From contig KE546981.1 in NCBI GenBank assembly GCA_000442125.1, positions 992,001 to 1,056,000 on the forward strand: a DNA stretch of 64,000 nt, given 5' to 3'. The notes under the pieces are model-generated. The model was not told the DNA's origin, made no database searches, and worked only from the letters and a program-made list of their open reading frames with translations. This document shows, in pieces, positions 32,616-41,648 of the stretch; within the stretch, counting starts at the first letter, position 1; each line of letters opens with the position of its first letter. The DNA is from Opeltia flavorubescens (lineage: Eukaryota > Ascomycota > Lecanoromycetes > Teloschistales > Teloschistaceae). Made by a program: the position numbers and the translations under genes.

Positions 32616-35298
32616 ATGACATCGTACGCAGCGCATCGACGAGCAATGGAAGGTGGCGCGACCGCAGCTTCTGTATGTACCGATTACTGGCATGTCTTCG
32701 ATTCCCTTTTGATACTAACATGTGCCTCCTACAGATACCTATGCGAGACGCTAGCCAATGGTCACTGAATGCAACCCAATCAATGGGAAGCTTTGCCACA
32801 AGCAATTTCCAGCGGTCCTCGGTAAGGCAGATTTAACCCATGTCAAATCATAATCGAAATACATAGTGCCAGGACCGTACGAAAGAGGCATTGTAGTAAT
32901 AGGTTCTTCAGACAGATGGCTACGAGGCCTTGCAAGGGGCTAAACACGATGAAGAAGCCGGACTAATACGGGTACCAATCCCTGATATGCTTTTTATATC
33001 CAATATTGACTTACGTGCAGTCTGGTCGCGTAAATCGAGCTGGTCGAACTGGAGTGTTTTATCATCGAGATATCTTGAAACGGCCTTTCAGTGGCCGAAA
33101 AGACGATCGCTTCCTGAATCCCAAAGATGGACGGCCAACTCCTCTTCTTGTTCAGTCCACAGGGCGGACACAGTCTGGCGCAACATGGCAGCGCACTTCT
33201 GTTCAGAACATAAGCCCTTGGATGTTTCGCCTCTCCTGCTGGGCTTACAAAGACCCTGCCTTTTTGAGATGGGTACCTGCCTGTGCACTTCTTACAGTTG
33301 CTGTAAGTTTTGACCAAAGTGAACCAATGGCTGCAGCAGCTAATTTCGTTGTAGCTATTGAATCCGCTACCAGTGACCACGGTATCGAGAAATAATGGGT
33401 TTTACGAGACCCTTCCTTACAAAGATTGGCAATACCCTTATGATGCACGGAATGGATACGAAAACGCCCCCTCACACGAGAGCAAGAACGGAAAGCCGCG
33501 AGCTAGCAAACGTCCACTTATAGGACAGATTGAACGATCAAGCGAACCAGATTACCTTTGTCTTGCTGAGGATATGAGAAGGATTAAAGTGTCCGAGTGG
33601 AGAGAAAAGCATGGACACGATGTGACCCTGAATTACATAATGGTCTCTTTTACAGGGGTACAGTTCGCAGCATGGAAGGACAACCCGGAACAAGATAGGA
33701 CGGCGTTACATCGCATTGGCCAACACGCTGCTCGGAAAGCGGGCGTCAAAGCTTACTGGGTCGACTTTGAATGTCTGGGCACCGAGGACGAGCGTGAAGA
33801 GAATGCCTGGCGGATTAGCGATGTTGTTCGTGGCGCTTTCCAGCTCGTCATTGCTATCGCAGGCCCAGTGGATACAGCAGATGACGACAGCTTACCGTAT
33901 AATCTCCTTCATGACTGGGGTAACCGCGTGTGGACATTACCAGAACTACTCTTGACCCCCGGACATCACGATCTCTCCATCTACACCATCAATCGAAATC
34001 TTCCTCCGAGCTCTCAAATCGACCAATGCCTCCGAAACCCACCTAAACAGATAACCCTCCGAAGCTTCTCCCGTTACTGGGATGACCACGAGCTAATGGG
34101 CCAACTTATTGACCACTACGAAAACTCCGTCATCCTTACCCCCCTCGAGCTCATCACCACAGCCTTGAAATGCTTAGAGGCCCGTCACACCACACAGCAC
34201 CTCCCCGGCGACCTCTCCTACTCCCTCATGGGCCTCCTCCGCCGGCGTCCCAACGCCCAGAAATCCGACTCCAGCTTCCAAGCCTTCGCTCGCCTCTCCC
34301 TCGCAAACGACAGCAACATGCTCCTCGAACGCCTCATCTGTCTCCTCCCTCAAAGCCCCTACGCACCCTGGTACTCCTTCCACGACCACTGGAATGCCTC
34401 TCTCTGGGACATCTACCCCCGCACTCAAGTCTGCGGTATCGGGCACAACGACACCGTGATCCTCGACGGCGCCCGCGCAGCCACCATCCGCTGGAACAAA
34501 TTCAAAAAAGTCCTCGTGAGGGGTAACGATACGCTGAAGCGGAAATTCACACGTGTGGCTTTATCGGTCGTTAGTATCTTCTTCCTCTTTGGCATTTTCA
34601 TGCTTGCGATTGGGGGAGCTACGGGCGGTAGTGATGGCCAAGCCATCAACGGCATTCAACTCGGAGCCTCGAACCCTTTCTCCAAGACCTTCATAGGTAT
34701 CGGCGCAACATTCCTCGTCATCTCCGCGTCCATAATCCTTGCTTCCCCCATCCTGATTCGATGGCTCTACCTAGGCAAAGTATGGAGCGCGCAACCTTGG
34801 TTTTTCGGGATAGAAGGGTATTTGTCCCTTGCTGAAATTGAGAAAAACATCTTTGGCGCTGATCTGGGGAGGTTGAGTTGGAGTACTACGGCTAGTTCGC
34901 TTTCGAAACATGGGTTTTGGGATCGGGAGCATTATGAGGATTATTGTCAGGGGCAGGATCCGATGGGGTATGATGATGTGAAGGCGAAACTCTTGCCTCC
35001 CCCAGGTTCTCAGAACATGAGTGGGGAAAGCCAACAAGCTCGGATTTTTACTTTGGTGGATACATTCACGATGACGGTCACGCTTTTTGAAGCTGTTAAG
35101 CCGCCTGTTGCGGTCCTGGCGTGTGGCGAGGAAGGAGGCATGCAGAGAGCGCTGCTGTGTAGTTGGGATTGGACTACGAATACGCTGCATCGGGAGACGG
35201 TGCTGAGGATGGAGACGAGGGCTTATTGGCGGATGAGTCCTGTGGGGAGGGTGAGGTTGGGGTTGAGGACTAGGGCGGCTGCGGGGGGAGGGACGTGA
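32616..35298 (+). CDS. HET-like (heterokaryon-incompatibility-type) membrane protein, five exons
   Basis: Exons 32616-32672, 32735-32821, 32912-32971, 33021-33302 and 33355-35298 give 809 residues. Every internal exon length is a multiple of three and all four introns are GT-AG; the first has a perfect TACTAAC branch site before its acceptor. The region ETLPYKDWQYPYDARNGYE leads into a diverged HET-type domain: YIMVSFTGVQFAAW, RTALHRIGQHAARKAGVKAY, WVDFECLG, RISDVVRGAFQLVI, and RVWTLPELLLTPG. Two membrane segments follow (VVSIFFLFGIFMLAIGG and IGATFLVISASIILASPILI). HET domains are TIR-like and act in fungal non-self recognition, but this membrane-anchored subfamily has no known function. The main frame lacks an ATG, so the upstream exons are needed to start it. 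Exons 1-4 are my model and not homology-checked. Confidence 0.7.
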
Positions 35299-36444
35299 GC
35301 TATGTGAGTGGGGACATGGATGAGCGGGTTCTCGGTTTGGGAAAAGGGTTTGGGTTATGTTTTTGGATATAAGGGGAGGGGAAAAGGGAGTTGGGGTATT
35401 CGATTCCATGGGGAATAAGTGCGTTTAAGCCGTTGTAATTTTCTTTTCGCCGCTAGAAAGGTAAGGATCGTCAGAACATTAATCGTTGGTGAATCCAGAA
35501 GCTACGTCCAACTTATCTTCGAATTCGAAAACATAACAGGGTGATCACGCTATCGAAAACATGTTTGCCTACCCCCATATATGCTTCTTGTCTAGTTTTT
35601 CTTTTCCGCCAGAGAAGAGATAGTATCTTAGGGACTGGGGAGACAGAGCTTCGCTTGAGAAATCTAGCTATGGAGTGGTTTACTTTCTATTCTGGTTGAG
35701 ATCAGGGATGTGAACGGCGTTTTGAGTTATTCGATTTGGTGGAAGGGATGTGCTTTGGTTGATTCAACCTCTAAGTAATGCAATCAAAGTAATTCTTGGG
35801 GGTGCTGGGAGGTCACAGAAGTTGAATCGGAAGGAGAGCAAAGGCATAGATTGAGCGCAGGCTTGTGATATTCAAGGGATATAATATGGGCTAGAGAAAA
35901 TTATTGTAGCTTGATAGATCTTGAATTCAAGATGTCTACATATCCCACCCTTAACTCCCACCTCCATTACTAAACCCAAGTTCTCGCACTCCTCGAAAAC
36001 CTTCTATCGTACATTTTCAATAACTTGCCATGAAAAGTTCTGATCCGATCAAAGATTGCAATATATATCGTACAACATCATCCCAACATCTGCTCATTTG
36101 CATGCATGCTCATTCCCTTTTCTTCTCCTTTCAATGCTACAGAATATGTTTTTGCAGGCGAAGTCCAAATCGGGGATTAATCGACCCGAATGCTAGTCTC
36201 CGTGTGAGATCTAGGTGGGTTTCGGTTTCGCATGGTACTCCTGTAGCGGAGAGACTGCATCTATGAATTGCTCTGTGAGGGTGTGAAGCGAAGATGCTGA
36301 TGTTTCTGTCCTTTATAGCTGCGTTTTAAGAGCTTAGATGGCCCGCCTCTCCTAGCTCCTTCCTTTTGGGGCTATGCTTCCTCGAATTTCGTCAGCGACA
36401 AGAATTGGAAGGGAAGGATAGCTAGTACATGGAAGCTCACATCC
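35299..36444. other. Intergenic, no gene seen
   Basis: Converging 3' flanks of the HET-like gene and kinase A, 1.1 kb. A 78-codon plus frame at 36030-36266 is unsupported. No repeat noticed. Confidence 0.45.
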
Positions 36445-39153
36445 TCAGTCACTCAAAGTAAGCCCATCGAAATCCGCGAACCGATCATCAAGCGAAGCCA
36501 ACAGTCGCTGAAATCCAGTTTTGAGTCGACGCATTCTTGCTCCAGTGAGATCACCATTGTATAGCGCATGATACACGTCCCGCTGCGTGAAAAGGCCGGA
36601 ATCTTCGATTCGATCCGCTTCCTTCTTGACTTGTGTGGATAGTGAATGGGATTGACTTGCATTTGATGCCATACCCTTATCACCATGGCCATCGTCCGAG
36701 ACTGCTTTGAGGCTTGGCTCGGTAATATCGGTATCATGATCTGAGTTGGAGATATCGTCGTGGCCTGAGTATAACGATCCGGAGCAATCAGGGTCAAATT
36801 TACCGACAGCTGCGCAAGTCGTAGACTTTTCGCTATGCAAGGAATTCTTCACTAGTACCAGTGGCTCGTTGTCGCTTCGTGCGCCGCCATCAGACCCATG
36901 TGATCCAGTACTAAGTGTCAGGTGAGGTGATGAAGACATGATATCATCTTCTCCTTGAGTGTTTTTGTTTTCGCCCAGACGAAAGTACTTCGAGAGGGAA
37001 GTGTCTCTCTGCTGGTCTGTAGGGGGACCCTTATTAACCTGTGGCCGCTCTTCGAAGACTTCGTCGATGATTCGAGCGAACCATAAGCCGCACAACAGGA
37101 GAACCTCAAGGTTTGACGCAAACGAAGATTTCGAGAACAAGAACCCAGTCAAGCTGGCAAAGACTGGAAAAATATCTAGTGATCGCAAATAATCCATGAG
37201 AAGCACGAAGATAGCTGGCGCTGAGAAAACCATGCATAAAAGCATCGTGGTCCAAGTTGACAGTTGCTCTTGCCAGCTTGCTGAAGTAGAGCAGAGGTAC
37301 CCGATCTCAGGCTCGTAGAAATGAGACCGAGAAGCTCCTGCATGGATGTTTTGAGTGACGTTTTGGATATCCGCCTCAACCAAAGGAATGACCTGAATAA
37401 CTTCAACAGGGTTTTGAGATGTATGCTCCAGTCTGATTTGATCTTCATCGACCGGGTCTTCTGAGGTACTTGAATCACTCTTCACAACTTCGGATGACAG
37501 CGCGCGTACCTCCTTCTCAGGGCTAGGATAGTTCTGGTCGTTGATGGTCTCCTCTCTGCCATCGAGCTCATGGTCTTCGACCATACCTAGTTTGCGATTG
37601 TCGGCGCCGGGCAAAGTGACCATATCTTTATGTAAATTATTGAACCGCTCCCCTCTTGTAAGTTCGACTATCTTTGCAAAGAGCATCGCAACGTTTGGTG
37701 GAAGTGAGAGAGGTTCATTCGCAGAAATGTAAAGACATCTCGCTAGGGTGGAGACCTTGGTTCTAGAATGTTGAGGATGCTGGCCGGAAAAGTGATTCTN
37801 TTGTGTTGTCAATGGTGGATCTCGCACTGCATCTTCATTGAAAGCAGCTTCCATCGATTGCGCATACAGAGCACGGCACTCTTGTAGCTCTACTGGAGAC
37901 ATGACTGGTCGATCTTCGTCTTTGACACATTGCCCCACGGTATCATAGTTCCACCAGTGAGGATCCCAGTCGCTAGTCAGCCAGAGGGGATATTCTTCAG
38001 GGCCAACACACCGAGGAACTGCAACTACACCATCCCAGTCGACAAGACCACGAAGAGAACCGTCCTCTCCTACAAGGATATTTTGGAGATTGAAATCAGG
38101 GTGTGTAAGAACGAAGCCTGAATCGTCCGAGGTAGCTTCAAAGAACCATTGAACGAAGAGGCGCAGAAGCTTACGCTGGCCTTGCTGTCGGGGTGAAAGA
38201 TCGGTTGTGTCTTCCTGGTCGAGAGACGTGAGAAAGTAGCCCTTCGGATCGACAAATGGCCCTTGCTGACAGTATATAGTGATGTCCTCAAGCTCTAATT
38301 TCATGCGATCGTGTTCAGCAAAGTGATCGACCTTTCGATAAGCCCCAACATCCATTGCTCTATCATGGACGTTGTACTGGAGTGCCCCAGCTTTCGAGAA
38401 TGTAAACGCATTAAGCTGCACCATCGCCGTAGCAAGACTCGCCATGGCGCGTTCCCGAAAGATCTTCCGGGCTGAAGGTGTTTTGGTATAGAACCAGCCA
38501 TAGAATAAAGAGTAGCCTTCAATTCGCTCCATGAGGATGAAGGGGGTTTTGATAGGGTTGGCCGAGGTGGTGCCATAGCCATAGATGCGCGGCACAGGGA
38601 CCGAGGAATTGTTGTAGATGAGCTTCATCGTCAGCACCTCCGAAGCAAGAGCTTGAGCAGACTGCTCGTCCCACCGATCAGAGCTACCGTTGGCTGGGAT
38701 CTTTAACAGCCATCGAACGCCATCGCGGAATTGGATAGGCAGTAGAACATTGTGAGATCCGTGAAGAGGCGACTTGATTATTTTGCACGAAAGCCGAAAA
38801 GTTTGAAGACGTCTGATCGTGCTCGATTGAGCAAGCTTTGCACCTTGAATGCGGATACCAGTTGCCAGACGAGTCGCTCCTTTAAGATCGGCTTGTTCCA
38901 TCACTGCATCGAATTTGCTGATCCCGTCGTGTTTGCACTCGGTGCTAGGGAGTGTCTCTATGGAATGGGAGCTCGCAGACTGTTCTCCAGAGGAATCGGA
39001 GAATGTATGGCTGGCTTTGCGGAAAAGCTCCTTCGTGACTGACATCAAAGTTAAGTCTCGTGTCGACAAGACGTGAGAGGTTGACTGCTCTGCGATATCG
39101 TGATCGGTATGGATGTCATGGCGATGACGCCGCAAACGATCTGCGAATCCCAT
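36445..39153 (-). CDS. Membrane-anchored APH-type kinase, copy A
   Basis: Intronless, 902 residues. The APH-type kinase domain spans about residues 80-440: FRDGVRWLLKIPA with Lys151, ALASEVLTMK (Glu172), PFILMERIEG hinge, catalytic loop LTHPDFNLQN (His351, Asp353, Asn358) and metal-binding LVDWDG (Asp372). All catalytic residues are in place. After a variable linker come two to three hydrophobic segments (TTMLLCMVFSAPAIFVLLMDY, cut here to 20: TMLLCMVFSAPAIFVLLMDY; and LEVLLLCGLWFARII). A low-complexity region and a conserved tail (RDVYHALYNGDLTGARMRRL) end the protein. APH-fold enzymes phosphorylate small molecules or proteins; the fungal branch is uncharacterised. It is paralogous to the 41649-44390 gene and divergent from a small Cys/His protein, like its paralogue. 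Base 37800 is unresolved (one unknown residue). Confidence 0.8.
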   Translation of the reverse strand: MGFADRLRRHRHDIHTDHDIAEQSTSHVLSTRDLTLMSVTKELFRKASHTFSDSSGEQSASSHSIETLPSTECKHDGISKFDAVMEQADLKGATRLATGIRIQGAKLAQSSTIRRLQTFRLSCKIIKSPLHGSHNVLLPIQFRDGVRWLLKIPANGSSDRWDEQSAQALASEVLTMKLIYNNSSVPVPRIYGYGTTSANPIKTPFILMERIEGYSLFYGWFYTKTPSARKIFRERAMASLATAMVQLNAFTFSKAGALQYNVHDRAMDVGAYRKVDHFAEHDRMKLELEDITIYCQQGPFVDPKGYFLTSLDQEDTTDLSPRQQGQRKLLRLFVQWFFEATSDDSGFVLTHPDFNLQNILVGEDGSLRGLVDWDGVVAVPRCVGPEEYPLWLTSDWDPHWWNYDTVGQCVKDEDRPVMSPVELQECRALYAQSMEAAFNEDAVRDPPLTTQXNHFSGQHPQHSRTKVSTLARCLYISANEPLSLPPNVAMLFAKIVELTRGERFNNLHKDMVTLPGADNRKLGMVEDHELDGREETINDQNYPSPEKEVRALSSEVVKSDSSTSEDPVDEDQIRLEHTSQNPVEVIQVIPLVEADIQNVTQNIHAGASRSHFYEPEIGYLCSTSASWQEQLSTWTTMLLCMVFSAPAIFVLLMDYLRSLDIFPVFASLTGFLFSKSSFASNLEVLLLCGLWFARIIDEVFEERPQVNKGPPTDQQRDTSLSKYFRLGENKNTQGEDDIMSSSPHLTLSTGSHGSDGGARSDNEPLVLVKNSLHSEKSTTCAAVGKFDPDCSGSLYSGHDDISNSDHDTDITEPSLKAVSDDGHGDKGMASNASQSHSLSTQVKKEADRIEDSGLFTQRDVYHALYNGDLTGARMRRLKTGFQRLLASLDDRFADFDGLTLSD

Positions 39154-39896
39154 CCTTGCCGTTGAAACCTAAGCTGATACGAAGTATGAAAGAATAGCTT
39201 TGCTCAGCTTTCTGGCTGGAGAGCGAGATTGAAGTGAGGCCCTTTCCCAAATTGTTGAGAGCCGGAGTACTACGTGAAAGAATATATGCGAATGTGCGCT
39301 GTAGATGGGGCCGGAAAAATACTCTGAAGAGAAAAGTTTTTGGTAAGTGAGTCTTGTGGCGTCAGTCAAATAAGTTTGCTGCAAGGAACATATGAGGTTG
39401 TTTGTCTGAGGGATCTAGAATCCTCTATTTATGCTGTAGAAAGACTGGTGGTGTCTTCAGAGACCTCTGACAAGGTTGCAGTCAGTTGTTGAGGGTGGTG
39501 ATAACCTGCAGTAGAAGATTTGTTTGTGGGGTAAATAGAGGAGAAAGTGTCGAAAACTAAGATCAGGGCCTAACCGTAGTCATCAGTTCATCATCACGTT
39601 CTTGATCTATTCATCATTTTCCTGACTCATCTCCTTGCCAATGCACCCTCAGTCATATACTCAAGCTTCCTTCTCCGACATATACATATATATTCGACAC
39701 ATATATAATAACCGTTAAATTTCATATACTTTCTTGGTCATCGCTTTTTCCGATTGCCTTTCGATTTACTGATGGACCGTCATATGCTTTCTACACTCAG
39801 AGATATTTTATATTTTGTCATGTTATCCTTTGTTCGCATTTTCTCCAGTTCATCATTCCAACAACTAATCCCCAGCGGGGTCTTTTGTCTTTCAAG
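39154..39896. promoter_or_regulatory. Shared divergent promoter region of module A
   Basis: 743 bases between the starts of kinase A and the small zinc-type protein A. It holds an AT-rich tract with repeated TATA-like sequence (about 39680-39715) and long T-rich stretches towards the small gene. No coding frame is supported. The matching region of module B is of nearly equal length (708 bases) but no obviously shared long motif was found by eye. Confidence 0.45.
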
Positions 39897-40424
39897 ATGC
39901 CTCGATCGAAATGGGCGGACCACAAGGCCTCCCAGACCCAGAAGGCGCCTCTCCCTCCTGACGTGACTCCTAAAAACTTCTCCGATATAGCCCAAACCAC
40001 AAAGAAAGGCAGAGAGAAACAAAAGTTCATTGATAAAGCCACGAGAAAATTCTTGAGATGGAGCAAGGAAAAGGTAGAGCGAGGAGAGGAGCGGCTCGGA
40101 GGTCGCACTCACCACTGGTATGGCTGGCCCCCTTAATTCACGGATGCCCAGCTAACAAAAAACCATCACAGTGCCAAGTGCGGCAAAGTATTCACCGCCA
40201 TTTGCAAGGCCAAGGGTCACATGGTCCCATGTAAATACCACGCCGAAATCTACACTCTGCCTGGAAAACCCTGCGCAAGCTGTCGCGAGGAAGAAGCTGC
40301 GGATGAACGTGAACGAAAGGAGAGAGAAGAGGAAGAGAAGGCACTGGCCGAACAAGAAAAGGAGAATGCGTGGTTCTCGGAGAGCATTACTCGCAAGAAG
40401 CCTGCTATCACGGTCTCTGGTTGA
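39897..40424 (+). CDS. Small Cys/His-rich (putative double zinc) protein, copy A
   Basis: Exons 39897-40117 and 40172-40424 give 157 residues. The basic N-terminus (TTKKGREKQKFIDKATRKFL) is followed by VERGEERLGGRTHH. Splicing in phase 2 then builds the core C-x2-C-x7-C-x4-H-x3-C-x2-H-x10-C-x2-C, with the fixed phrases KAKGHMVPCKYH and IYTLPGKPC. Eight ligands would suit two zinc ions. The C-terminus is a charged helix (EEEAADERERKEREEEEKAL). The domain is not one I can name. A paralogue with identical ligand spacing and the same intron position and phase lies at 45099. Transcription is divergent from kinase A, so the two may be co-regulated. Nucleic-acid or protein binding is possible but unproven. 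Confidence 0.75.
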
Positions 40425-41648
40425 TTTATCCATGCAGTGGCCTTCGGTGTGAGTGCTATCGCGGTCTCATAAAAGATTTCTTGTAGGCTGACTTTGCCGT
40501 TGGTAGATACCAACACATCGATTCTTCCTATTGAGTCTTGCGGCCCTCTTACTGTGGATGTCTGGTCACTGGGGGATTGAAGCGGAAACGGAGCGCGGGA
40601 ATAGCCTGCCTTGCTGCATGCGGGAATAATGGGACTGAATTTCACAATAAGACTGTACATAGAACACGACTTGAATGCGAAATAGGAGGTCGATCGATAT
40701 CTTCAGGTCCCTAAATTTCTCACTAGTAAAAGAAGTTAGTGGTTTGTAGTTTGCTAAGAAGCTAGGTCGGGATATCGACCGTGTATCCGGTATTCCCCCG
40801 ACACCAAGCTCCTTCCGGAATTAATCATCCCTCAAGTCCATAACTTTGGTCGCCAATGATAAATTCGATACCTCGACTTCCTCCTACCCCTAGTCAGCCA
40901 ATTCAATAAACCTTAACACTGATGTTCTTATGGCTCTGTCAGTTGCTGCGCTTGCAAGTTCGTAACTGTAAGAGCACAACCAATCAATGTCCATGTCTCC
41001 AAACTTGAAGTCACTTACTCCATCCTTTGGGTGTAAGGGTAGAACACAACGGTGACGAGACATCGGCTCTATGTGTATCGGGGAAAGTGCCTTAATGCAT
41101 CGTGTCTACATTGGTAAAGTATCTGACGATTGCCTATCTACGTGTATCTTTCACATTTCGAGGTATTGCTATGATAGATCCGAAGTCTACACCGGGCTTG
41201 CTCTGTACTAATAGAGCCCCTTGTTTCTTCTGGCTCCCCTCACAACCCCCCTCTCCTTTCATTCCCAGAATGTGGTTTCTATAAGTGGAACAATCTCCTC
41301 GCTTTCCCTCGACCTCTACAGCCATGGCAACATCCGCGGTTCCTCAACATTGACTTGAACTGCCCTGCGCGCTTGGTCTCATACTCATTTCTCTGAGACA
41401 CGAGAAACCTTGGTTTCCCTCCCATCTTCCCTTTCTCACCGTCGCGAAATCTTCCTGCAGACCCTATCTCACAACGATCCAGAACAGGACGCGAACGCCT
41501 GAAAGATTGTTAGATCTAGCTGACATGCAATTAGCAGTCGCTACTGACCACGTAAATCTCCTAATGTCTTTCGTACACCATCTCCACACCTCAAGCTTCC
41601 CACAATAGAAGACCATGTGTTGATTTCCGATAGAACTTCCACTCATCT
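40425..41648. other. Intergenic between modules A and B, no gene seen
   Basis: Converging 3' flanks of small protein A and kinase B, 1.2 kb. Frames up to 63 codons on both strands lack support. No terminal repeats, transposase or other trace of the duplication mechanism was found. Confidence 0.45.

Noticed and set aside
33327-33395. Apparent +1 frameshift at the start of the HET-like gene (ATG at 33327 reads into a stop)
   Set aside because: A GT-AG intron 33303-33354 joins the upstream exon to the main frame in phase, so no frameshift is needed.
36445-41648. Direct repeats or mobile-element ends bounding the duplicated module
   Set aside because: No long identical stretch was found by eye at the expected borders; the duplication is old, judged by protein divergence.
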